Source of the DNA: Aquamicrobium sp.
Lineage (GTDB): Bacteria > Pseudomonadota > Alphaproteobacteria > Rhizobiales > Rhizobiaceae
DNA length: 11,091 nucleotides
Direction of reading: 5' to 3'
NCBI GenBank assembly: GCA_014860725.1
Contig: JACZJD010000068.1
Span: 1 to 11,091, forward strand
Of the stretch, positions 1 to 6,524 are shown one piece after another. How positions within the stretch are numbered: the first letter of the stretch is position 1; every line of letters starts with the position of its first letter. Under the pieces are notes generated by a model. That model was given only the letters and a program-made list of their open reading frames with translations, had not been told where the DNA came from and ran no database searches. A program made the translations under genes and the position numbers.

Positions 1-471
1 GTCCGCGAGAAGCGCGGCCTGTGCTACTCCGTCTATGCCTTCCACTGGGGCTTTTCCGACACCGGCGTCTTCGGCATCCATGCCGCCACCGGCAAGGAGG
101 ACATCGCGCGGCTGGTGCCGGTCGTCGTCGGCGAGTTGCGCCGCGCCGGCGAGGACATCACCCAGGAGGAGCTCAACCGCGCCCGCGCGCAGTATCGCGC
201 CGGCCTGATGATGTCGCACGAGAGCGCGGCCAGCCGCGCCTCGCAGATCGCGCGGCAGATGCTGCTGTTCGGCCGCCCCATCACCACCGAGGAGCTGGTG
301 GACCGGCTGTCGAAGCTCACCGTCGAGCGCCTGACCGACCTGTCCTCGCGCCTGTTCTCGACGCGGCCGACCGTGGCGGCGATCGGCCCGGTCTCGGCGC
401 TGCCGGCCTTCGAGGCCATCGGCGACAGCCTCTCCGGCCTCGCGCCGGCGCAGCACAAGCTCGCCGTCTGA
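1..471 (+). CDS. M16 family (pitrilysin / processing-peptidase-like) protein, C-terminal fragment
   Basis: The reading frame is open from base 1 and stops with TGA at 469-471, giving the last 156 residues; the 5' end lies outside the window. The fragment begins with VREKRGLCYSVYAF, which matches the Arg...Tyr motif (R-E-x-R-G-L-x-Y-S) of the C-terminal, non-zinc-binding half of M16B peptidases. That half helps close the substrate chamber opposite the HxxEH zinc site, which would be encoded upstream and cannot be seen. The remainder (ITQEELNRARAQYRAGL, then ASRASQIARQMLLFGRP) also fits the family's C-terminal helices. Bacterial M16B proteins are related to mitochondrial processing peptidase and are usually soluble proteases or subunits of protease pairs. 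In related rhizobial genomes this gene commonly follows threonine synthase, but that is prior knowledge and not visible here. The acetyltransferase gene starts 12 bases downstream, so the two are probably co-transcribed. Family assignment is confident; substrate is unknown. Confidence 0.9.
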   Translation, partial: VREKRGLCYSVYAFHWGFSDTGVFGIHAATGKEDIARLVPVVVGELRRAGEDITQEELNRARAQYRAGLMMSHESAASRASQIARQMLLFGRPITTEELVDRLSKLTVERLTDLSSRLFSTRPTVAAIGPVSALPAFEAIGDSLSGLAPAQHKLAV

Positions 472-483
472 CCCTTACGGGAC

Positions 484-1086
484 ATGCTCGCGCTCCCCTT
501 CTTTCGCCGCGAGCCGCAGGCGCTGAAGGGCGAGCGGGTCATCCTCCGCGCGCCCCGGTCGTCCGACTATCTCGAATGGGCCGCGCTTCGTCGCGAAAGC
601 CGCGCCTTCCTCGAACCGTGGGAGCCGCGCTGGTCCGACAACGAGCTCGACCGCGAGGGCTGGCGGCGGCGCCTGCGGCGCTATCGCGAGGATTTCGTCG
701 CCGGAACGGCACTCGCCTACCTGATCTTCGAGAAAGCGACGGGGCAGATGGTCGGCGGCATCACCATGGGCAACATCCGCTACGGCGTGTCGCAATCGGC
801 CCAGATCGGCTATTGGACCGGGGAACGCCATGCCGGACGCGGCTACATGCAGGACGCCGTGCGCACGCTCGTCGCCCATGCCTTCGGCACCATGAGGTTG
901 CACCGCATCGAAGCGGCCTGTATTCCGGGCAACGTGCGTTCGATCCGCGTGCTTGAAAAAGCCGGATTCACGCGGGAAGGACTTCTGCGCTCCTACCTGC
1001 GGATCAACGGGGTCTGGCAGGATCACTACATCTACGCCCGGATCGCCGGCGACGAGCGGCAAGGCGGAAGCGAGACGAGAGGCTGA
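484..1086 (+). CDS. GNAT acetyltransferase, RimJ/RimL-like
   Basis: A 200-residue protein of the GCN5-related N-acetyltransferase superfamily, RimJ/RimL branch (Acetyltransf_3 type), which transfers acetyl from acetyl-CoA to N-terminal amino groups of proteins or to small amines. The opening residues 16-31 (KGERVILRAPRSSDYL) are the usual first strand and helix. The acetyl-CoA pyrophosphate loop is RHAGRGYM at about 115-122. The C-terminal signature NVRSIRVLEKAGF (150-162) followed by EGLLRSYLRINGVWQDHYIYARI is characteristic of RimJ/RimL proteins. Length is normal for the family. ATG at 484 is the only sensible start, 12 bases after the M16 stop; the ribosome site is weak (acggg). The true substrate cannot be read from sequence: ribosomal protein S5 N-terminus is the E. 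coli RimJ target, but many paralogues act elsewhere, so I give no symbol. The downstream c-di-GMP gene starts 4 bases after this stop, with its ribosome site inside this gene. Confidence 0.93.
   Translation: MLALPFFRREPQALKGERVILRAPRSSDYLEWAALRRESRAFLEPWEPRWSDNELDREGWRRRLRRYREDFVAGTALAYLIFEKATGQMVGGITMGNIRYGVSQSAQIGYWTGERHAGRGYMQDAVRTLVAHAFGTMRLHRIEAACIPGNVRSIRVLEKAGFTREGLLRSYLRINGVWQDHYIYARIAGDERQGGSETRG
1077..1082 (+). promoter_or_regulatory. Ribosome binding site for the EAL gene, supporting a TTG start at 1091
   Basis: GAGAGG lies 8 bases before TTG at 1091, inside the last codons of the acetyltransferase gene. It favours the TTG over the more upstream TTG at 953. The 953 start would overlap the acetyltransferase gene by 134 bases and add 46 residues before the signal peptide. 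Confidence 0.6.
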
Positions 1087-1090
1087 GCGG

Positions 1091-3979
1091 TTGACGGCGA
1101 CGAAGCGAACGGGGCGACGGCTCGCAAGCGCTTTCCTGGCGCTGGTCTTCGCGGTGTTGACCCTGCCGGCGATGGCCATCGAGCCGATCAAGATCTCGCG
1201 CGAGGACGTGGCGCTCGACCTGTCGCGGGCCGTCGAGCTCTACCGCAACCAGGGGCAGAACTTCCAGGTCTCGACCGCGCCCGGCATCGACGGCATCGTG
1301 CGGCGCATCGAGGTCGAGGCGCTCGACGAGCGCTCCAGCGGCGACTGGGCCGTGTTCGCGCTCGCCAACACCACAGACCGCCAGCTCGACCGGCTGATCG
1401 TCGCGCCGCACTACCGCCTCGTCGGCTCGGGGCTGATCTGGCCGGACCTCGGCTCGAACCGCATCGCCGCGATCACGCCGAGCGAAGGCTTCGCGCTCGA
1501 CCGGCAGGCCAGCCGCGACGCCGACATCTTCCTCGTCACGCTCAATCCCGGCTCGATCGTCACCTTCATCGCGGAGCTGTCGTCGCCGCGGCTGCCGCAG
1601 GTCTATCTGTGGGAGCCGGAGGCCTACAAGGACACGATCAACTCCTACACGCTGTTCCGCGGCATCGTCATCGGCATCGCCGGCCTGCTGGCGCTGTTCC
1701 TGACCATCCTGTTCGTGGTCAAGGGCACGTCGATGTTCCCGGCCACGGCGGCGCTGTCGTGGGCGGTGCTGGCCTATATCTGCATCGACTTCGGCTTCCT
1801 GAACCAGGTGATGGAGATCACCGCCGGCAGCGAGCGACTATGGCGCGCCGGAACCGAGATCGCGCTCGCCGCGACGCTGGTCGTCTTCCTCTACACCTAT
1901 CTCAACCTCAACCGCTGGCACCTGCATTTCAGCTACGGCGCGGCGACCTGGGTGCTGGCGCTGCTGCTGCTCTCGGGCGTGCTCCTGTTCGATCCTTCCG
2001 TGGCGTCGGGCATCGCGCGCTTCTCCTTCGCGCTGACGGCGGCGGCCGGCATCGGCATCGTCACCTATCTGTCGGTCAAGGGCTACGACCGCGCCATCAT
2101 GCTGGTGCCGAGCTGGCTGATGATCCTCGTGTGGCTCGCCGGCTCGTGGATGGCCGTCACCGGCGCGCTCGACAACGACATCGCGCAGCCGGCGCTGGGC
2201 GGCGGGCTGGTGCTCATCATCCTTCTGATCGGCTTCACGGTCATGCAGCACGCCTTTGCCGGCGGCGCGCTGCATCAGGGCCTGTTCAGCGACATGGAGC
2301 GGCAGGCGCTCGCCGTCACCGGCTCGGGCGACACGGTATGGGACTGGGACGTGCTGCGCGACCGCGTCGTCACCAAGCCCGACGTCTCGCGCCAGCTCGG
2401 CCTGCCGCAGGGCAGCCTGCACGGCCCGGCGCGCAACTGGCTGCCGGCGCTGCATGTCGACGACCGCGACACCTTCCGCACCACGCTCGACGTCATCCTC
2501 GAGCACCGGCGCGGGCGCGTCTCGCAGTCGTTCCGCATGCGCGGGGCCGACGGCCACTACCACTGGTTCACGCTCAAGGCGCGGCCGATCATCGGCTCGG
2601 ACGGCGAGATCATCCGCTGCGTCGGCACGCTGGTCGACGTGACCGAGCAGAAGAAGGCCGAGGAGCGGCTGCTGCACGACGCCGTGCATGACAACCTCAC
2701 CGGCCTGCCGACGCGCGAGCTGTTCCTCGACCGGCTGGAGGCCGTCATCGCCATCGCCAAGGCCGAGGAGAAGGTGCGGCCTACCGTCATCGTCGTCGAC
2801 ATCGACCGCTTCAAGCAGGTCAATGACGGCCTCGGCATCTCGGCCGGCGACACGATCCTGCTGACCATCGCGCGCCGCCTGCACCGGCTCCTGAAGCCGC
2901 AGGATTCGCTGGCGCGCTTCAGCGGCGACCAGTTCGCCATGCTGCTCTTGTCGGAGCAGGAACCGGCCCGCGTCGCGGCCGTCGCCGAGGCGATGAAGAA
3001 GGCGATCAACGCGCCGATCACCTTCGCCAAGCGCGAGATTGTGCTGTCGGCGTCGCTGGGGCTCGTGTCGTGGACCGCCTCGCAGGCCAATGCCGGCGAC
3101 ATGGTCAAGGATGCCGAGCTCGCCATGCATCAGGCCAAGCGCTTCGGCGGCGACCGCATCGAGCCGTTCCGGCCGGCCTTCCGCTCCGTCGGCACCGACC
3201 GGCTCCAGCTCGAATCCGACCTGCGCCGCGCCGTCGAGCGGCAAGAGCTCAGGCTCGCCTACCAGCCCATCGTGCGGCTCGAGGACCGCTCCATCGCCGG
3301 CTTCGAGGCGCTCCTGCGCTGGGAGCATCCGCGGCGCGGCGCGATCCCGCCCTCCGACTTCATCCCCGTCGCCGAGAGCTGCGGCCTCATCGTCCAGCTC
3401 GGCCTCTTCGCCATGCAGCAGGCGGCGGACGACCTCGCCATGTGGCAGAAGCAGATCGGCGAGGTGCCGCTTTCCGTCTCCGTCAACCTGTCGAGCCGGC
3501 AGCTGAACCGCCGCGACCTCGTCAGCGACGTGCGCTCGGTCGTGGCGCGCGCCAACATCAAGCCGCGCTGCTTCCGGCTGGAGCTGACGGAATCGCTGGT
3601 GATGGACAACCCCGAGCAGTCGGCCCACATCCTCGGCAAGCTGAAGCAGATCGGCATCGGCCTGTCGCTCGACGATTTCGGCACCGGCTACTCGTCGCTC
3701 GCCTATCTCACGCGCTTCCCCTTCGACACGATCAAGATCGACAAGAGCTTCATCGATGACACCAGCCCCAAGCGCTCGGTGCTCCTGCGCTCGATGGTCG
3801 GCATGGCGCACGAGCTCGGCCTGTCGGTGGTGGCGGAAGGTGTGGCCGACGAGAACGACGCGCTCGAATTGAGGCAGATGGGCTGCGAATACGTCCAGAG
3901 CTTCATGTTCGGCCCGCCGGTGCAGGCCGACGCGGCACTCAAGCTGCTGAAGGAGCAGTTCCCGCTGGTCAAGGCGTAG
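1091..3979 (+). CDS. Membrane c-di-GMP phosphodiesterase: periplasmic sensor, 7TM, PAS, degenerate GGDEF, EAL
   Basis: A 962-residue protein from a TTG start. Residues 1-29 form a signal peptide (MTATKRTGRR, hydrophobic core, cut near PAMA). About 30-185 is a periplasmic domain, and seven hydrophobic helices follow at about 189-210, 214-235, 253-272, 279-300, 309-328, 337-357 and 368-389, which is the 7TMR-DISM layout. A PAS domain (about 402-529) contains WDWDVLRDRV and ends with TLVDVTEQKKAEERL. The GGDEF domain (about 531-694) keeps DIDRFKQVND but has SGDQF at 611-615 and KPQD instead of the RxxD inhibitory site, so cyclase activity is doubtful. The EAL domain (about 705-956) has all expected metal and catalytic residues: E739 in EALLRW, N799, E831, D861/D862 in DDFGTGYSSL, K882, E916 and Q936. 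It should therefore hydrolyse c-di-GMP, lowering it and favouring motility over attachment, in response to an unknown periplasmic or membrane ligand. The TTG start may keep expression low. No symbol can be assigned safely. Confidence 0.93.
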   Translation: MTATKRTGRRLASAFLALVFAVLTLPAMAIEPIKISREDVALDLSRAVELYRNQGQNFQVSTAPGIDGIVRRIEVEALDERSSGDWAVFALANTTDRQLDRLIVAPHYRLVGSGLIWPDLGSNRIAAITPSEGFALDRQASRDADIFLVTLNPGSIVTFIAELSSPRLPQVYLWEPEAYKDTINSYTLFRGIVIGIAGLLALFLTILFVVKGTSMFPATAALSWAVLAYICIDFGFLNQVMEITAGSERLWRAGTEIALAATLVVFLYTYLNLNRWHLHFSYGAATWVLALLLLSGVLLFDPSVASGIARFSFALTAAAGIGIVTYLSVKGYDRAIMLVPSWLMILVWLAGSWMAVTGALDNDIAQPALGGGLVLIILLIGFTVMQHAFAGGALHQGLFSDMERQALAVTGSGDTVWDWDVLRDRVVTKPDVSRQLGLPQGSLHGPARNWLPALHVDDRDTFRTTLDVILEHRRGRVSQSFRMRGADGHYHWFTLKARPIIGSDGEIIRCVGTLVDVTEQKKAEERLLHDAVHDNLTGLPTRELFLDRLEAVIAIAKAEEKVRPTVIVVDIDRFKQVNDGLGISAGDTILLTIARRLHRLLKPQDSLARFSGDQFAMLLLSEQEPARVAAVAEAMKKAINAPITFAKREIVLSASLGLVSWTASQANAGDMVKDAELAMHQAKRFGGDRIEPFRPAFRSVGTDRLQLESDLRRAVERQELRLAYQPIVRLEDRSIAGFEALLRWEHPRRGAIPPSDFIPVAESCGLIVQLGLFAMQQAADDLAMWQKQIGEVPLSVSVNLSSRQLNRRDLVSDVRSVVARANIKPRCFRLELTESLVMDNPEQSAHILGKLKQIGIGLSLDDFGTGYSSLAYLTRFPFDTIKIDKSFIDDTSPKRSVLLRSMVGMAHELGLSVVAEGVADENDALELRQMGCEYVQSFMFGPPVQADAALKLLKEQFPLVKA

Positions 3980-4016
3980 GGACGAGCCCGGCGTGGCAAA
4001 AGCGCCGGACGCCTGT

Positions 4017-4202
4017 CGCCGTCATCCCGGCGAGGCCTGCGAAGCGGCCGCCGAGCCGGGCTCCCTTGAGCGGCGCGGCCGGGTGCCGGGTTTTCGCGAC
4101 ATCGCCGCCATGCCAGGGCAAGGACCGGGCCGCGCCCGATGATCTTGCGGCCAATGGGTCCCGGCTCTCCCTCGCTTCGCTCGGTCGTCCGGGATGACGG
4201 CG
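4017..4202. repeat. Long imperfect inverted repeat (intergenic palindromic element) between convergent genes
   Basis: Outer arms of 14 bases match perfectly as inverted copies: CGCCGTCATCCCGG at 4017-4030 and CCGGGATGACGGCG at 4189-4202. The similarity continues inward: 4019-4067 and the reverse complement of 4153-4200 share CCGTCATCCCGG, then GCGAAGCG, then GAGCCGGG. An inner pair, GGCGCGGCC at 4072-4080 and GGCCGCGCC at 4128-4136, nests inside. The whole could fold into a cruciform or long RNA hairpin. Elements starting CGTCATCCCGG and ending CCGGGACCCA are, to my knowledge, common between genes in Rhizobiales; the exact family is not identified here. It fills most of the 262-base gap between the EAL gene and the convergent yqgE-family gene, so it may end transcription from both sides. 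A weaker six-pair hairpin (3988-3993 with 4003-4008) sits just after the EAL stop. Confidence 0.8.
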
Positions 4203-4241
4203 GCGAGGTCGGCGCGCGCTTTTCCGGTTGCGACGCCCGGG

Positions 4242-4850
4242 TCAGGCGTGGCCGGCCTCTATGCTCAGATGCGCGGGGTCGATGCCGATCGAGGCGAGGA
4301 AGCGGTCGTATTTCCGCTCGATGTCGGGGTCGAACAGGAGATCGACGCTCGCCGGGCAGGTCAGCCAGCCGTTCTCGGCGATCTCGTGTTCGAGCTGCCC
4401 CGCGCCCCAGCCGGAATAGCCGAGCGCCATCAGCGCGTGGCGCGGGCCCTGCCCGGTCGAGATCGCCCGCAGGATGTCGACCGTGGCGGTCAGGCACACC
4501 TCGTCGGAAATCGGCATCGACGATTCGACCATGTAGTCGTCGCTGTGCAGCACGAAACCGCGGCTGCGATCGACCGGGCCGCCATGGCGCACCACGAGGT
4601 CGCGCGCCTTCGCCGGCAGCCGGATCGCCTGGCTTTCGTCGACGATGCCGAGCTGGACCAGAAGGTCGGGGAACAGAAGCTGCTGGGCCTGGTTGATGAT
4701 CAGTCCCATCGCGCCCTCCTCGCTGTGGGCGCAGATGTAGATCACCGAACGCGCGAAGCGGTCGTCCTTCATCCCGGGCATGGCGATGAGGAACTGGTCG
4801 TCGAGGAAGCCGCCGCGCACGGCGCTTTTCTTTCTGCCCAGCAGGTCCAT
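4242..4850 (-). CDS. YqgE/AlgH family protein (UPF0301)
   Basis: A 202-residue cytoplasmic protein of the YqgE/AlgH (UPF0301, DUF179) family. Diagnostic segments are [41 protein letters not shown] near the N-terminus, [17 protein letters not shown] in the middle, and [29 protein letters not shown] towards the C-terminus. Together these span the family's single compact domain, and the length is typical. The biochemical role is not settled; the AlgH name comes from an effect on alginate regulation in Pseudomonas, which should not be carried over here. I place the start at ATG 4850 (MDLLGRKK). A TTG two codons upstream (4856) is in frame but less likely. No clear ribosome site is visible. The gene is monocistronic: it converges on the EAL gene across a palindromic repeat and diverges from the DsbD-like gene. 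Confidence 0.93.
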   Translation of the reverse strand: MDLLGRKKSAVRGGFLDDQFLIAMPGMKDDRFARSVIYICAHSEEGAMGLIINQAQQLLFPDLLVQLGIVDESQAIRLPAKARDLVVRHGGPVDRSRGFVLHSDDYMVESSMPISDEVCLTATVDILRAISTGQGPRHALMALGYSGWGAGQLEHEIAENGWLTCPASVDLLFDPDIERKYDRFLASIGIDPAHLSIEAGHA

Positions 4851-5015
4851 GGACAAAGGCTAGCCTGTTTCCCCGCGGCAGAAAAGGGGACCGCGAAGCA
4901 CGATTTTCGTGATGGCCGCGACCTCACCCCGGCCTCACGTAATTATGATGGCCCGATGATGGACTTGGCGCCGGACACGGTTGCGAAACCGCACGGATAC
5001 GACCAAATTCGCGCC
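4851..5015. promoter_or_regulatory. Divergent intergenic region between the YqgE-family and DsbD-like genes
   Basis: This 165-base spacer must hold promoters for both outward-facing genes unless longer transcripts enter from elsewhere. It contains one AT-rich island in otherwise GC-rich sequence, AATTATGAT at 4941-4949. TATGAT (4944-4949) is a good -10 candidate for the plus strand, and CATAAT on the complementary strand is similar for the minus strand. No convincing -35 box lies 16-18 bases from either, so this is a weak call. Two in-frame ATGs at 4956 and 4959 could extend the DsbD-like protein by about 20 residues, but would place those residues ahead of its signal peptide. Confidence 0.35.
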
Positions 5016-5813
5016 ATGCGAAAGTCACCCCTCCTGCCCTGCCTGCTCCTCGCGCTTGCGTCCGCTTCCGGCGCGCAGGCCGGGTCGAGCGGCTGGCACC
5101 ACGTCGAGGGCGGCTCGATCCGCATCGTCACCAGCGGCGCGCCCGACGAGGCCGGCCATCTGCGCGGCGCGCTCGAAATCAGGCTCAAGCCGGGCTGGAA
5201 GACCTACTGGCTCGATCCCGGCGCATCCGGCGTGCCGCCGACGCTCGAGGCCTCGGCCGGCAGCAGGGAGGCCGGCGTCGAGATCGGCTTTCCGACGCCG
5301 CGCCGCTTCGACGACGGCTATGCGCTGTGGGCGGGCTACGACGAGCCGCTGTCGCTGGCGCTGACGCTGACCCTGCCCGAGGCGGACGCGCCGACCCGGC
5401 TCGACGCCAGCGTCTTCCTCGGCGTCTGCGAGACGATCTGCATTCCGGTGCAGGCCACGCTTTCCTTCGATCCGCGCTCCGGCACCCACGATCCGGACCA
5501 TGCCGCGGTGGTCGACAGCGCCTTCGCGGCGCTGCCCGCCCCCGCGGGAAACGGCTTCTCGGCCAGGGTGGTCGAGGTCAGGGACGACGCCATGGTGGTG
5601 GAAGCGACGCTGCCGGACGGCGCCCGCGCGCTCGACCTCTTCGTCGCCGGCACGGAGACGCTGGCGCTCGGCACGCCCGAGAAAGCGGACGGCGCCGCCG
5701 GAGCGCAGTTCCGCGTGCCGGTCGAGACCCGCGTCGGCAAGGCCCGCGAGGAAATGACCTATACGCTCGTCACCGACAGGGGCGCCGTCACCGGGACGAT
5801 GCGCCTGCCCTAG
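5016..5813 (+). CDS. Secreted DsbD N-terminal-domain-like thiol protein
   Basis: A 265-residue periplasmic protein. Residues 1-22 are a signal peptide (MRKSPLLPCLLLALASASGAQA), which decides the ATG at 5016 despite a weak ribosome site. The mature part resembles the periplasmic N-terminal domain of DsbD/ScsB-type thiol reductases (DsbD-alpha): LKPGWKTYWLDPGASGVPPTL near 57-77 is typical of the alphaproteobacterial members, and a cysteine pair lies in GVCETICIPV (C138 and C142). DsbD-alpha passes electrons to periplasmic disulfide isomerases and cytochrome c maturation proteins. In full DsbD this domain is fused to a membrane domain and a thioredoxin domain, both absent here. It ends in a normal stop after a C-terminal beta-rich region (about 175-265), so it looks like a stand-alone form rather than a truncation. 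Its electron donor would have to be encoded elsewhere. The peroxiredoxin gene follows 88 bases downstream. Function is inferred from domain family only. Confidence 0.85.
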   Translation: MRKSPLLPCLLLALASASGAQAGSSGWHHVEGGSIRIVTSGAPDEAGHLRGALEIRLKPGWKTYWLDPGASGVPPTLEASAGSREAGVEIGFPTPRRFDDGYALWAGYDEPLSLALTLTLPEADAPTRLDASVFLGVCETICIPVQATLSFDPRSGTHDPDHAAVVDSAFAALPAPAGNGFSARVVEVRDDAMVVEATLPDGARALDLFVAGTETLALGTPEKADGAAGAQFRVPVETRVGKAREEMTYTLVTDRGAVTGTMRLP

Positions 5814-5824
5814 CGGAAGGCCGA

Positions 5825-5853
5825 TTGCCATACCGGCCGCGACCCGCTATCGG
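5825..5853 (+). promoter_or_regulatory. Candidate promoter for the peroxiredoxin gene
   Basis: TTGCCA at 5825-5830 and TATCGG at 5848-5853 are separated by 17 bases, about 50 bases before the peroxiredoxin ATG. The -35 box matches the consensus well (5 of 6); the -10 box matches poorly (3 of 6). It would let the peroxiredoxin be expressed separately from the DsbD-like gene. Confidence 0.3.
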
Positions 5854-5890
5854 TTCGTGATCGCCCCCCTCCCCAACCCCTTTCCCGATC

Positions 5891-5897
5891 AGAGGTG
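5891..5897 (+). promoter_or_regulatory. Strong ribosome binding site for the peroxiredoxin gene
   Basis: AGAGGTG at 5891-5897 lies 4 bases before ATG at 5902 (core AGAGG six bases before). It is the strongest Shine-Dalgarno sequence in the window, consistent with an abundant antioxidant enzyme. Confidence 0.7.
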
Positions 5898-5901
5898 AAG
5901 C

Positions 5902-6387
5902 ATGACCATCGCCGTTGGCCAGAAGCTGCCGGACGTGACCTTCAAGACCAGCACCGCGGACGGCCCCAAGGAGCTTTCCACCGCGGACGTCTTTGCCGGC
6001 AAGAAGGTCGTGCTGTTCGGCGTGCCGGGGGCGTTCACGCCCACCTGCAACAACAACCACCTTCCCGGCTATCTCGAGAACCGCGACGCCATCCTCGCCA
6101 AGGGCGTCGACCAGATCGCGGTCGTGGCGGTCAACGACGTGTTCGTCATGTCGGCCTGGGCGCGCTCGACCGGCGGCGACGGCAAGATCCTGTTCCTGGC
6201 CGACGGCAGCGGCGACTTCGCCAGGGCGGCCGGCCTCGACCTCGATCTGGCCAAGGCCGGCCTCGGCCTCAGGCTCAAGCGCTTCTCGGCCATCGTCGAG
6301 GATGGCGTGGTCACGGCCCTCAACATCGAGGACGTGCCGGGCACGGTCGCCAATTCGGGCGCCGCGACGATCATCGAGCAGCTCTGA
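5902..6387 (+). CDS. Peroxiredoxin, Prx5 type, single cysteine
   Basis: A 161-residue cytoplasmic thiol peroxidase that reduces hydrogen peroxide and organic hydroperoxides. The active site VPGAFTPTCNNNHLPGY carries the Pro-x3-Thr-x2-Cys motif with peroxidatic C49 and T46, the exact signature of the Prx5 (atypical, AhpC-TSA/redoxin) subfamily. The conserved arginine is in LGLRLKRFSAIVEDG (R127). ALNIEDVPG with the NSGAATIIEQL tail matches the family's C-terminus, and the length is typical. C49 is the only cysteine in the protein, so there is no resolving cysteine. As in other bacterial and plant Prx5 proteins of this kind, recycling probably uses glutathione/glutaredoxin or thioredoxin. It has its own strong ribosome site and possibly its own promoter, and converges on rnhA across a palindromic repeat. 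The preceding gene encodes a secreted thiol protein, but the two act in different compartments, so a direct partnership is unlikely. Confidence 0.96.
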   Translation: MTIAVGQKLPDVTFKTSTADGPKELSTADVFAGKKVVLFGVPGAFTPTCNNNHLPGYLENRDAILAKGVDQIAVVAVNDVFVMSAWARSTGGDGKILFLADGSGDFARAAGLDLDLAKAGLGLRLKRFSAIVEDGVVTALNIEDVPGTVANSGAATIIEQL

Positions 6388-6417
6388 CGCGCTGCCTTTC
6401 CGCTACCGGTTCCGCCA

Positions 6418-6511
6418 ACCCCTCACCGGAGGGAAGAGGAAGAAGCGGAAACGTTGCGGCCAGCTTTCCTCTCCCCTCTGGGGAGAGGATGCCGGCAGGC
6501 AGGTGAGGGGT
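6418..6511. repeat. RIME-like palindromic intergenic repeat with terminator-like hairpin
   Basis: Ends form a perfect 10-base inverted pair: ACCCCTCACC at 6418-6427 and GGTGAGGGGT at 6502-6511. Inside is a perfect 10-pair hairpin with a 3-base loop: TCCTCTCCCC at 6467-6476, TCT, GGGGAGAGGA at 6480-6489. Read on the minus strand, the order CCCCTCACC-TGCCTGCCGGCA-TCCTCTCCCC-hairpin resembles the rhizobial intergenic mosaic elements (RIME) I know, which scatter through Rhizobiales genomes. Family membership is from memory of the consensus and unconfirmed. It nearly fills the 137-base gap between the convergent peroxiredoxin and rnhA genes and can plausibly stop transcription from both sides. Confidence 0.75.
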
Positions 6512-6524
6512 CGCAACCCGGCGG

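Noticed and set aside
953..1090. A 46-residue N-terminal extension of the EAL protein from TTG 953.
   Set aside because: It overlaps the acetyltransferase gene and precedes a good signal peptide. TTG 1091 has a ribosome site at the right distance.
1838..3811. A 657-codon open frame on the minus strand opposite the EAL gene.
   Set aside because: High GC keeps antisense frames open. Its translation is low-complexity, rich in Arg, Ala, Glu and His with no recognisable domain, while the plus strand encodes clear PAS, GGDEF and EAL domains.
4194..5015. A long plus-strand extension upstream of the DsbD-like protein.
   Set aside because: It runs antisense to the well-supported YqgE-family gene and would bury the signal peptide in mid-protein.
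6418..6511. The repeat between the peroxiredoxin gene and rnhA as a CRISPR array or small RNA gene.
   Set aside because: There is a single palindromic unit with no regularly spaced repeats and no visible promoter.
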